From the NCBI GenBank assembly GCA_050084985.1, contig JBITNC010000001.1, forward strand, positions 63,860,001 through 63,924,000: 64,000 nt of DNA. Direction: 5' to 3'. The translations under genes and the position numbers were made by a program. Within the stretch, counting starts at the first letter, position 1; every line of letters starts with the position of its first letter. This document shows, piece after piece, positions 1-11,273 of this stretch. The DNA is from Nageia nagi. Its lineage: Eukaryota > Pinophyta. The notes under the pieces were generated by a model that saw only the letters and a program-made list of their open reading frames with translations, did not search any database and was not told the origin of the DNA.

Positions 1-1711
1 ATACCTTTGAAGCCGGGAGCCAGACCCTTCAAACAGAAATAGAGGGTGTTAAATCCTTTGTTAGAACCCATGGTCTTCTAAGAAGTCCAAAAATTGTTCA
101 AATTGGGAATTATTATCCCGGTTAGACATTCTACATGGGTCACCAACATTGCCCTTGTCCGGAAGAATTTTGGGGAGATAAGGGTGTGCATTGATTTCCG
201 GCATCTTAATTAGGCCTCTGAGAAGGACAACTACCAACTTCCATCACTCAATGAAGTCCTTCAGATGGTGAATGATGCCCAGATGATGTCCTTCTTAGAT
301 GGGTACTCCGGTTACAACCAAGTCCTGGTGGATGAGAAGGATAGATTGAAGACCGCCTTCCCCACCAAGTGGGGAACATTCGCATAAAGTCGTATGCCAT
401 TTGGATTTATAAACATCGGTGCCACATTTTAGAGGGCCATGGACTTCGCATTCAAGGGGATGGTAGGCAAGAATATTGTCATCTACATGGATGACTTGAC
501 TGTGTATTCCAAGGACTTGAACGACCATTCACAACATTTAAGAAAAATCTTCCAAAGATGCTGAGAATTTGGAATATCCCTCAACCCCAAGAAATGCATA
601 TTCGGAGTCACCAAGGGAAGGTTGTTGGGTCACATCATCTTAGACAAGGGAATTTCTATCGATCCTGAGGGGGTAATAGCCATTAAAAAAATTTCTTTCC
701 CATGCACTTTGAAAGAACTCAGATCTTTCATAGGGAAGATCAATTTTGTCCGTAAGTTCATCTTGGGGTATGCTAAGATTGTGAAACCCCTGACATCAAT
801 GATGAAGGATGCCAAGATAAAATGGACAAATGGGGCAAAGAAAGCCTTTCATGATATCAAAAAGGCTATCACCAAAGCACCGGTCCTCACCAGCTCAGAT
901 TATAAGAAAGCCTTCTATCTATATTCTTTTGCCTCGGAACATTCAGTAGTTGGGGTGTTGACTTAGAAAGATGATGAAGAGAGAGAGAAGCCCATTGCAT
1001 TCATGAGTGCCCTATTAAAAGACGATGTTTTTAATTATCCCATGTTAGATAAGCAGGCATATGCCTTGGTTCGAGCAGTGAAGAAGTTCCACCACTATAT
1101 CTTGCGCAGTCCTATAATTGCTGTAGTACCTGACCCAGCTATTAAGAATTTGCTCTCATAGCAAGAGTTAGGGGTTCAGAAGGGCAATTGGGTGTCTACT
1201 TTGCAAGAGTTTGATTTGACCATCCAGCCGATGAAAATTATAAGAGGTCAAGGACTCTCTCAAACCCTTGCATCCTGTCAAGATGAAAAGACATCTGAGT
1301 TTCTAAACAACAACACAGGTTCAACTTCAAATGTTTTGCAGATTTCTACTTCACCTCAGTCTTGGTATACTGAGGTTGTACAATACATTACCTTGGGAGA
1401 ATACCCTCCCAAATTTGTCTCAGCTCAGAAAAGAGCCTTAAGGTATAAAGCGGCCAAGTTTATAATTAGAGAAGGGGTCCTCCACAAGATGAATTTCCAT
1501 GGATTGTACTTAAGATGCCTAAAAAAGAAGGAAGCCCACAAAATTCTTGAAGAGTTTCATAACAAGGAGGGTGAAACCGGCCATGCACCAGGAAATGCTT
1601 TGGCTCACTAAATATTGCATGCTGGTTACTATTGGCTGTACCTGTTCAGAGATGCCCACCAATATGCCAAGACCTGTCACGATTGTCAGACCGCACCTGG
1701 GAGAGAGAAAC
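1..1711 (+). pseudogene. Ty3/gypsy Tat/Athila-like pol fragment (G1): RT, RNase H, integrase zinc finger
   Basis: A single frame beginning at base 1 reads as Ty3 reverse transcriptase, RNase H and the start of integrase for 1.7 kb without a frameshift. Landmarks are the palm block FLDGYSGYNQ near 291, MPFGF near 400, the catalytic YMDD at 484-495, SLNPKKC near 574, GKINF near 739, the RNase H block KQAYALV near 1051, and an integrase HHCC finger ending in AGYYW and CHDCQ (1675-1689). Nine in-frame stops lie at 40, 79, 211, 388, 430, 562, 964, 1159 and 1609, so it is dead. The 5' side runs off the window and the 3' side stops at a rearrangement scar. Lineage is judged from the GKINF thumb region and the RNase H wording, which resemble Tat/Athila polyproteins rather than chromoviruses. 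Confidence 0.9.
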
Positions 1712-1755
1712 CCTAACTCCTTTTATACCACAATTCAAGGAGATAATAAATCCTA
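1706..1755 (-). repeat. LTR scrap of element G2 at the G1/G2 seam
   Basis: About 48 bases match the middle of the G2 LTR at 4897-4945 with roughly six mismatches by eye, in the same orientation. The scrap includes the LTR TATA stretch (CTTTTATA on the plus strand). It joins the G1 integrase directly to the G2 RNase H end, so it is a deletion remnant of the lost 3' LTR. Edges are uncertain by about 15 bases. Confidence 0.7.
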
Positions 1756-2880
1756 GCTGTTACAATCTACAATCTGCCCATCCAATATTTTTGATGCAAA
1801 ACTGCTCTTAACATACTCTGCCAAAATTTTTGCCTTCCAATGTGCATTTACATCAGTCAGAACATGAAACGAAGGGTTTATGGATAGTGCATGAGCTGTT
1901 GTATTAGCTTTTCCCTTCACGAACTGAATTTGGAAATCATAGACCTGCAACTTAGAGACCCACTTCTGTTGTCTATCGCTTAATTCTCTCTGTCCAAGGA
2001 AATGTCTAAGGCTGTTATGATCAGTCTTCACTATAAATTTGCTACAAACCAGGTATCGTCTGCATTTAGACAATGCATGCATCACTGCCAACATTTCCTC
2101 CTCATAGATTGAGAAAGTCCTCTTAGTAGGAATCAGTTTTTTGCTTTTGAATGCTATGGGATTGCCTTTTTGCATTAAAACAGCTCCAATACCATACCCA
2201 AAATCGTCACACTCAACCACAAATGGTTGAGAAAAGTCTGGAATAGCCAACATGGGACATTTCATCATTATTGCCTTCAATTTCAGAAATGCATTCTCTG
2301 CTATTATACTCCATTGGAAAGCTCCTTTCTTGGTTAAATCTGTCAAAGTAGCTGCCAATTGCGAAAACCCTTTGATGAACCACCTCTAGTAACTACATAG
2401 GCCCAAGAAACTTTACAATTCTGTCAAAGAAGTGGGAGTAGACCAATTTTTAATAGCAGAAATTTTCTGCTCATTCACTTTTACTCCCTTAGAGCTGATT
2501 ATGTCTCCCAGATATAAAATCTTTGAAAGTCCAAACTCACACTTGGACATTTTGGCAAAGAATTGTTGCTATTCTAAAATTGCCAAAACTGTATCAAGGT
2601 GTTGCAAATGAGATTCCCATGTACTGCTGAAAACCATAATGTCATCAATGAAAACAAGTACATACTTCCGCATGACTAAAAAATCTAAGTGTCGAAAGTG
2701 GCATCTAAAGGCAGTCTTAGGTACATCCTCATCGCTAACTTTTTTTTGGTGATACCCAAACCTCAAATCAATTTTGGAAAAGGACTAGAACTCATCAATC
2801 AGCTTGTCTACCCTAGGGATGAGATACCTATTCTTGATTTTTTTCTTACTTAAGGCCCTATTTCACCGGAAATGCATGCT
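1753..2880 (-). pseudogene. G2 RT and RNase H (deleted, broken)
   Basis: On the minus strand, RT motifs run from YLIPRVDKLIDEF near 2810, through FSKIDLRFGYHQ and FLVM, to the catalytic FIDD near 2650. They continue with LYLGDIISSKGVKVNE near 2520 to an RNase H domain whose best stretch is the 201-codon open frame at 1753-2358 (TDHNSLRHFLGQRELS, then VKGKANTTAHALS). About 25 residues expected between FLVM and the FIDD block (the PFG...ATFQ segment) are absent. The front half of RT is also gone: the protease stub joins RT near 2860. In-frame stops sit near 2390, 2423 and 2788. It is non-functional. Confidence 0.85.
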
Positions 2881-4336
2881 AAAACAATGTCCTTCTCATC
2901 CAACGCTTGAGTTGGTGGCTCACCCATCTCTAGTTCAACATACTCAACATGTTCATAGTCACTTCCCGATTCCCCCTTTTCAATTTCTTTCTCCATCTCA
3001 GCATCATTAGGCACATAAAACTCACCAAATAATTCTGCCCCTTACCTTGACATTGATGACCGGGTCCCCATGGTTTATGACAAGAAAAACATAAACCTTT
3101 TCGCTGAAGCTCCTTCCTGGCTGCCTTATCTAGATTTGGCTTCTAGTGATTTTGCATTTTTGAGGGTCAGAAACCTTTGTTATGAATCCGGTTTGTTTTA
3201 TTCCATATCTACTCGCTTGGTTGTGATGGTCTAGATGTACCAGATTTGGATGGTTGTCCAAATTTTGGTTGCTGTCCAAACTTATTTCTGCTGCTAGTAG
3301 ATGAAGATTCAAGGTCTAAAGCTGTTCCAATAGCTTCATCAAGGGTTTTAGGCTTGAAGGCCTTCACCCAACCCTGAAGAGGGTCAAACAATCCCTCCAC
3401 AAAGCAATAAATCATCCTATCTTTAGCCATATCAGTCACTATAACAAATAACTTCTGAAATTCTTCAATATAATTAGCAATTGTAGTCTTCTGTCTAATA
3501 GCTGCTAACTCCTCAAAAACTTCATTAGGATCTTGTCTCTCAAATCTATCCAACAGTTTGTTTGCAAATTCTTCAAAGAAATGAATACAACCATGCCCTT
3601 TAGTAATTGGACCATATTGCCACCATTTATTTGCAACACCCTCAAGATGAAGGGTTGTATATTGAACCGCTTCCCTTACTATTATAGGCTTGAGAGAAAA
3701 GTAAGTTTGTACTTTTTGTAACCAAGCCCTAGTAGTGATCTTATCACTACCATCAAAGTAAGGAAGAGTCAATTTACCCAATTTATTTTGCAAGTTCCCA
3801 CCTTTGTCTCTACCTCCATGAAACCTCCTCCTACCGTGTCTCTTGCCCTTCAACTCAAGATAGCCTTCCAAAGAAATTGTGTCCTTGATATTTGGGTCTT
3901 TGGATCTGTGTGCTTCCACAAGTGCTTGTATTTCCTCATCTGGCATTTTTTCCTCAACATCTTAAGCCACTTGTACATTGGGCTGAATAAACATAGGTGT
4001 AGGTGGTTTCCAAAGTCCCCTAGAGCTTTGTTGTTTAGTTCTTCCTTGAGACCTTACCCCTTGTGCTGAACTTTTTGCCTGATCTGCATCTGATGTGGAA
4101 TTTATAGTTGGCAGTGGTTGAGGCTCTCCAATCCCTTCTTGCCTCACTCTAAGATTGGTAAGTGATATCTCCATTTTGACTAAAACATTCAACATGGTAT
4201 TTTGTGTTTGTTGAAAATTTCTTAATGCTTTTTGACTCCTCAAAAAATAGGAATGAGTATTACTGCTCATCCACTCACAGGTTAACAGGATAGTGGCTCT
4301 GATACCATTTGAAATATACCAACCAAGATATACCAA
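2880..4336 (-). pseudogene. G2 gag with zinc knuckle and protease stub
   Basis: Gag reads leftward from about 4336 in one frame with a stop at 3962-3964, followed by an open stretch of 245 codons (3209-3946). The capsid core carries LPYFDGSD, AWLQKVQTYF, ANKWWQY, LLDRFERQDP and FVEGLFDPLQ, typical of the plant retrotransposon gag family (Pfam Retrotrans_gag by wording). A C-terminal zinc knuckle CFSCHKPWGPGHQC lies at about 3045-3090 after a frameshift. A short protease leader (ALDEKDIVLACISGEIGP) follows near 2870-2920 before the deletion into RT. Gag packages the element RNA in cytoplasmic particles. Here it is broken by the stop, the frameshift and the downstream deletion. Confidence 0.85.
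4293..4307 (-). other. Primer-binding site of G2 (tRNA-iMet type)
   Basis: The minus strand reads TGGTATCAGAGCCAC, complementary to the 3' end of plant initiator-Met tRNA, two bases inside the LTR edge. Confidence 0.9.
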
Positions 4337-5522
4337 AAAATATGCAAAGATAAATAAGAAATAAAGTTGCAGAAATTTATTACTGAAAACTTGCTCAAAC
4401 CTTAGTTTTGTAAACAGGAAATTACAATAACAGGAACAACAAAAAAATCTGATGAAGATATTGCGAAAACAGTAAACAAAAGCCCATGAATAATACCAAA
4501 CTGTCTCCTAGGGCTGGACATTGCCCCCTAAGGGCAAAAATATCACAAAACTGGTCACAAAATGACCTCCCAGGCTGGACGCCCCCTCTTAAGTACAAAT
4601 CTGGACTGAAACTCTGCTTTCCAACTGGACACTCCTCCTAGGAACTCAATCAATCCTGAACTGATCCCAAAAAGGTGTCAACCCTCACTTCCCAACACAT
4701 GCAAGCACAACTGCAAACCCTGGATGGATCTGCCTCTCTAATGGGTACATAGCTCTAAGGTTTTATCCTTCTAACCTCCAATGGAAGTATTCCAATGGAA
4801 ACCGCAATAATCTCCTATAGAATGCAAGAGCCAAAGAACTTGCTAGCCACAACAAGATTCTCCCAAAATTCAAATATTCTCCAAAAACTCTTTTTCAAAT
4901 GAAACCTTAACTCCTTTTATATCACAACTCAATGAGAGAATAAGTCCTATTTGTTGATCTTCTTGGATGGCTAAGATTAAAACATCACCTTTTATAATGA
5001 ATCAATGATAACCCTAAAGATAGATTAGATTTCAGCACTTGATTAACTATTCAAATCTGATGGCTGAAATTTAATCTTGTCAATTTAACTTAAAATCACT
5101 AAGTGATGTTGGGGCCCACACAACAAAGGAAAAGAATCCCCAAAGCCCCAATGTCTAAGCTAGGGAGACTCCCAACTCCAATTCCAACTTCAAAACATGC
5201 CATGGATGCCTCCAACGGACCCACGTCCCAGCTAGGCGTGCCCAATATGCCAAAGTTGCCCCCAAAACCCTGAAATCTAGCCTCAAAGACCCCAAGGTTG
5301 CATCCATGGGTGGCTATGGATCCAAAATGACCATCAAAATGTGGTTTCCAGCCTTCCTCAAAGCCAACGTCCCTCCTAGGTCACCATAGCTGAATAAAAT
5401 CACCATCCAAATACACAAAATTGGACTCCAATGATATATGTTCCATCCTACAAATCGTAATTACAAAATTCACAAGCAAAATTTATTTATTTACAAAGCT
5501 GAGTAATTTCAGGGACATTACA
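4310..5522 (-). repeat. 5' LTR of G2 (about 1213 bp)
   Basis: The plus strand runs TGAAATATACC ... GGGACATTACA, so the sense strand begins TGTAATGTCC and ends TATATTTCA, the canonical TG...CA ends. It abuts the primer-binding site. A TATA-like box (GATATAAAAGG, sense) lies near 4913-4922. The flank to the right starts TCTTG. Confidence 0.85.
4913..4922 (-). promoter_or_regulatory. TATA-like box in G2 LTR
   Basis: The sense strand reads TGATATAAAAGG, a good plant TATA sequence in the U3 half of the LTR. The same box survives in the LTR scrap near 1724. Confidence 0.5.
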
Positions 5523-8462
5523 TCTTGGAAGATGAGCATGGGACATTGAACCTAATTACGAGAGCAGTGAATCAATCGACTGTCATTATGTTCTAGATGA
5601 TATTGAGCTTGTTGATGTAACAAATGGATATTTGGGAGGAGAAGAACAAGAATGATATTTTGTGTTCTCAAATGGAGTTATTAATGTTTCAAGTCTCTAT
5701 TTTAATTTCTTAGTTATTAAATTTATGATTTAAAGGATATATGTACATTTATAATAAATCAAATTTTTTTGTAGATTTTATTCCAAACTTCTAAACATGT
5801 CGAATTTCTTTCGAATTTCAAAAGAACTGAATTGAAACACAAAGTCGAACTTGGTAACTAAGGGTGTAACTGAATGTCATGAGAAATAGTATTTTAGGAG
5901 GTAGAAAATGTTTCATGCTAATAGACAGGTTTACATGTGTTACCTCTAGGTGCAATTCACTATTACTAATGCAGACCACCTTCACCCCAGAAAATAAAAT
6001 GGGGATCTATAGAAGTTACCTTTAATTGATTATACTAAAAAATGGTGTTGGCTTGGATGATTCATCCAACTTTTCATATTTCATTGTTCTCTATACGGAG
6101 GCTAGGTTCGGTATTGAAGGTTTCTAATTTATAGGTAGTCTTTTCTGATTTAATTTGTTAACATTTAAAGAAGATGATTATTGTTTAACCTTTCAAACAG
6201 CTACTTGCAAAGAACTAAGAATAACCTTCACGTTTTATTTACCAATGGGGAATATGTATGTAGGCAAACTATATGCAGAATTTTGGCCAAAATTCTAAAC
6301 ACAACCTAAATCTAGTATGTCCTCAGATGGTAAAGTAAATAGTAAATACAAAGTATAGTACTTTACCCTCATATGTCTCGTTAAATTTTGAAAAGATCAT
6401 CCTTCAGTTGAAAGAATTTATGAACATTTTGGTAATTTTTAAAACTATTTAACAGGTTGTCATTGTTTGAGGATGGATTTTCATTTTCCCATTCAAATAA
6501 TTCAATTGTTCTGCGGGATTAGCTGATTAGTATTTTAGATTACTATCCAAGATCAATCTCGTGTAAGTTGTCTTAAAATGACAATCAAGTATTCAAAAAT
6601 TTCAAACATGTTAATAAAATAGGGAGAACACATTCAACAGAGCAAAAGTATTTTTATGAAAGTCAATTTTTATTGATGGAACCTTATATATTGGTTGAAT
6701 ATATTATACTTGAATAATTTATGCACATTATGTATTAGTGAAAACATTTACGATTTCATTATTAAGAGTTGTATTAATGGCTACTTTAGGGTTCTTTGGT
6801 TGTTTGTCGGAAATAATACAATGCAGCAGGATGGTGGAACTAGGTTCAGTTCTAGGAGTAGCATAGAATCTATAAACAATAACCATGGTTTTCCAAATAG
6901 AGTATAGAAATTTTGTAAGACACCAATTCTTCATTAAGTCAACTGCTAGTTGATCTTAAACAGCAAAGGACTACTTTAGATAGTGACCATAACAGACTAT
7001 CTTGTAGAGATTTTGTTCTATTTAAATGATAAAATAACTGTTTTTCTTAGTAGTTCTGATTTAGTTTAAAAAACCATCAGGACACATTTAATACCAAATT
7101 ATGCATATCCATTGTCTGGCAAATGTTTTTCCTAGTTACTTAAGATTGATTGTTGCCCATATGCTGGAATCAATGGTAAAGGCGCAGGATTTTACCTATG
7201 CTGATCAAGGGTGGAGTTTGCCAAATTCATTGTTAGAGAAACTCCTTAGTGGGCTCCAAAATCGTGGGATTCTCAAAGCTGTTTGCTACTGAACTGTCTA
7301 CAGTCTAAAAGAGACAGTTTACCTTTACTTCAAAAAAAGAAGATGCATGTGTCACACAAATTAGAGTGAATTTCCATTATGTTTTTTATATTATGTATTC
7401 TTCCATTTCTTTAATTGGTTGTTATTAGTGAAAAGCTGGTGTATAACATATATTAATGGAATCATGTTTCATTGTTTTTATGTCAGGTCCTTGGGTTCTT
7501 GGATTATAGTAGAGAGGGATGGATTCATCGAGAAAATTGGGTGAATGGTGGAGTTAATGTAGGGAATGGTCAAAAATTAAAAGATTCAGTCTTGATACAA
7601 ACTCAGACTTTGTGGTACATAAATTCGTAGATTGAATGCTTTTTGTAAATTTTATTCATCATTTCTTTTGTATACATGCTTCCTATTTATATGTTCTACG
7701 AATTATAAAAATCAGAGATTTGATAAAAAGTGTAGCTCATCAACCTGAAGATGTTCAAGATGCAAGTCACCTTCTCCTATGGATCAAAGATTGGAAGCAA
7801 AAGTTTTGTTGCTGGTTGAAAGTAAATCGTTTTGTTATTCAACTCAAGTGTTTATAACAGAGATTTGTAGTTCAAAACCATGGCATGGTAGTGAGTATTT
7901 TTACAACAGATATATGTAGGTTTCCCATTGGGCCATGAGCACATTTCCTGTAATTTGTTTTGTTTTTCTCCTTATTTTGCAATCATTGTACTTTAAACAT
8001 TAGCAATGGTTTATTTGAATCGGTTTTTAATTTGTTCTCTATATTTAATACATCATATTTAGAGATTCTAAAATGTAAACAAGGTGTAGAATCTAGATAG
8101 AGATATTAAAAGGCCAACTGTTGCTACTTAAGGGAGGACTTCAGTTACTATTTAATAAGTTCATTTCAATTCGTTTTTAAAATTAGAGATCTCGTTTGGG
8201 TGGTATAGAAATTTGTGTTCATAATTCAGAATAACAATCAACATCCAACAGTTGGGTAGCATATAAAGTTTATATTTTAATATATAAATTTTTCAATTTG
8301 GAGCCCAAGGTTCCAAGCCTTTTTGTAATGAAATTGAATTCTCCAAGGTAGTACTACTAGACCTGCAAGATATCGTAGAGAGGCTGATGCTTTATATTTG
8401 GTAACTTCCAATTCGTGAATTGCTAACGAGCTAAATTCACTTGTTAACTTTGTACGAAAGCT
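5523..8462. other. Unassigned AT-rich region with exon-like reading frames
   Basis: No transposon domain is recognisable. An acidic open tail ending VDVTNGYLGGEEQE and a stop lies at about 5538-5661 on the plus strand. Other exon-like plus-strand frames lie at 6750-6905, 7101-7292, 7487-7630 (starts just after a possible splice acceptor TGTCAG, contains SREGWIHRENW) and about 7700-7857 (contains HLLLWIKDWKQKFCCWLK). They could be exons of a decayed or divergent host gene, or chance frames. I recognise no family and claim no function. Confidence 0.25.
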
Positions 8463-9080
8463 TGTAATGTCCTCAATATGGGAGATCTAAACGTCTCCTC
8501 TCATGCTTATTCATTGTGATTTTTAGTACTTAGAAATAGGAGTATTTTATTTGTCAAGTTATGTATATATCATATTATATTTGTGCCTCAAAGGCAACGC
8601 TCAATAATGGGCAAATTATGTATTAATTTGAGGGCTATTTAATGTTATAGTGCCCCACGTCCAAGTCGGCCATGATGGGGACTCTTTAAGACTCTTTAAT
8701 ATTTTATTATTACTCCATCCTTAGTTGGCCAGCATGGGAAGACATAATTGCATGTTTCAAGGACTATAAAGGCAAGTCATTTGGTCACTTGAAGACATCA
8801 TTTTGTGCGTTCGATCTTGGATCATTCAGAGATTAGAGATGCTTTCCTTCTCTATCTTTTAGGGTACTCCCTTGCCTAGAAGTGGCTCATCTACACTTCT
8901 ACACCTCTTGGAGAGCTTGTGCCTATCATTCTTTCCATTTGGGAACTTGCGCTAACCATTGGGAGACATCTTATGACTTGCGTCTAGCTTGGGAGCCTTC
9001 TTGGGACTTACACCAACCTTAAGGAGTCTAGTTTGAGCATTTTCGGGTCTTGGGCTTTACCCTAAAAATTGCTACAGCTT
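8463..9080 (+). repeat. LTR-like segment (possible solo or truncated LTR)
   Basis: It begins TGTAATGTCC, the start seen in other LTRs of this window, and has a TATA box CTATAAAGG at 8764-8772 followed by GC-richer, transcript-like sequence. I could not place the CA end, a primer-binding site or a target duplication, so the right edge is arbitrary. Confidence 0.4.
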
Positions 9081-11030
9081 TATACTTATTCTTGGTTGAT
9101 TATTCATGATATTAGCTCTCATATTACGTCCTAAATGTGAATGCATGTTTTTCTATATTTCTGCTATGCTTCTATTTTCATTTTGCATGGGAATGCATGA
9201 AAATTAAGTACTTTTGGAGTTAGATTTTTGTTATGTTACAAATATGATTTGTGCCCTAGTTTTGGTCTTGTGCAGATGTTATGATCGCTTTATATCATAT
9301 TTAGCTAATGTTGTTACATTCCAATTTGAGCGCATGTTTTGGATGGTTTATAAGCATGTTCATTGATGCTTTAATTTGAGAATTAAAGTGGAATTGAATA
9401 TTAATTTGGATAAACCCTAAAAAGGTACATTACGAATTTGAACAACGTACAAATTATAGAACAAGGTATGAGTTAGAGAAATAATTGTGTTGGATAAGCA
9501 ATGATTGATTCTTAATAAGGAGAATAATAATAAAGATTGTTCCTAGTTGATTCCATAATTTCAAACATCTTTGATCTAGCCAAATTCTGCATTCATTATT
9601 TTACTATCAATTTTTTCTTTGAAAACTTAGTGACATAAGTCTTTCTTTTATAAGTGAAAAAGGACGTCAATCTTTCCTAGCAAAAGGGATCGTAGTTTGG
9701 GGATAAGATAAATCTAAATGAATCTCTTGGTATTACTTTGTTGAGTTTGTATATAAAATTGTCATATATTTGAAATAAGTTTATATATTTTTCAATAAAA
9801 GGTAAATATGTTTTCTTTCGATTTTTACATCAGTTTGTCAAAACAAGAAGAAATTATCAAAAATATTTTATATATAATATTTATTATTGTTGAATTGAGT
9901 ATTCCTTTTTGCTTCTAATTTCAAAGCAGTTTGTTTATCATGATTATGATAATTTTTGATGAGGTTCATAAGGCTTACATCTGGATGGTCATTACATCCC
10001 TCTTATTTCTCTAATAATTTACTAGTCATTCAAGTTTGCACTCTAATTTGTTGACTTAATTACCAATTTATTACTTACACTTTGGATTTCTTGGAGGGAT
10101 ATTTTTCTAACTGGGAACTCATGTCTCCATTTCTTGCATTTGACGGTTCACTAGCAGATAAGTAAAAGATTTTACATTTTAACAATGAGTGAAAAAGTTA
10201 ATTGTTTATCCCATTGGTAATAATTTCAAAATCATTTTCATAAATGAGTTATTTAATTCGAGATTTGTAAGCTTGAATGATCTTTATTGCGAGTGCCTTT
10301 ATTTTAATAGAATTGTTTGTTTTGTTTTGTAGAGTTTGTGAAATCTATTATATAATTTATCGATTTAAAGGTTTTAGGTAGAGTTTCAATTTCAACACCT
10401 ATTGGTTTGTCTAGTTCTAATAATATTTAGCTTTTGTTCAATAATCTAGGAGTCCATATGACGGGTCAAGAGGTCTTCATCATCATATCCAAATTTTGCA
10501 AGGTTGGAGTAGATTTATATGGGGCAACAAAGTTCCAATGTGCATTTTGTTTTGTCAAATATAAGCACAAACATCATTTGTAGTTATCCCAATTAGTATA
10601 TTGCATTCAAAATTCTTGTGCATAATCACAAATGATTAATGCATCGACAACTTTTATTGCATAAATTACACCATATAAATAATTACAAATGATTAGCAAA
10701 TTATTGACTATAGAAGCTTTTTCCATAAGGTTATCTTGTGTAGGCATTTCTCTCTATCTCTATGTGTGTGCATATATATAGCATAAAGTTGAATATCTTT
10801 AAGTTTTGAGAATTTTTTTACATGGAGTTATTTGTTTGCACTAATGGTGGCATCCTTTGATCACATCATCAATGATTCGTCTCTTATGATCCTCACATGC
10901 ATGCATAATTATCTAATTCAGTATCTTTGTATTTTTGGGTGGTTATCCCCTCAAAGTGGAAACAACAGGGAAAATTTTAGTGGGCGAATTGATGAACCGT
11001 GGTTATCATTTTGGATTTTAAATTTTTGAT
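9081..11030. other. Unassigned AT-rich sequence
   Basis: I see no coding domain, LTR end or tandem repeat here. The frame at 10832-11029 has no recognisable content. Confidence 0.5.
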
Positions 11031-11098
11031 TTGGCTAGTATAGCACATCGCAGGTCTCACCTTAGAGTTAAAATTTTAAATTTACTTGCAATCGGGTT

Positions 11099-11207
11099 GG
11101 ATCCATCCTCTACAATTAGGTCAGACTCATCTTCTGCAACTAGGTCGGATTCATCCTTTGCAACTGGGTCAAAACCATCTTCTGCAATTGGGACAAAACC
11201 ATCTTCA
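11099..11207. repeat. 24-bp tandem repeat, about 4.5 copies
   Basis: Units start at 11099, 11123, 11147, 11171 and 11195 on the pattern nnAnnCATCTTCTGCAACTNGGTC. The period is a multiple of three and lies inside an 80-codon plus-strand frame (11031-11273), giving an eight-residue repeat rich in Ser, Asp and Thr. A minus-strand frame (11140-11370) also crosses it. Neither frame resembles a known family. Confidence 0.8.
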
Positions 11208-11273
11208 AAAGGTTATAATTGTTTCTATAGACATCTAATAGGGGGAAATGATACACCATTGGAAAGTTCATAA

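Larger units (their letters stand above)
1753..5522 (-). mobile_element. Truncated Ty3/gypsy element G2
   Basis: Reading right to left the order is 5' LTR (4310-5522), primer-binding site, gag, protease stub, RT and RNase H. The integrase, polypurine tract and 3' LTR are missing apart from the LTR scrap at 1706-1755. The order gag-PR-RT-RH and the motif wording are Ty3/gypsy. Without integrase a chromodomain cannot be checked, so the lineage stays open. The left end is truncated, so no target duplication can be tested. Confidence 0.85.

Noticed and set aside
622-815. Antisense frames over G1 and other RT regions as genes
   Set aside because: They mirror recognised pol sequence and show no domain of their own.
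4310-5522. Pairing the G2 LTR with 8463-9080 as the two LTRs of one element
   Set aside because: Both contain TGTAATGTCC starts, but in opposite orientation and with no further similarity that I could see.
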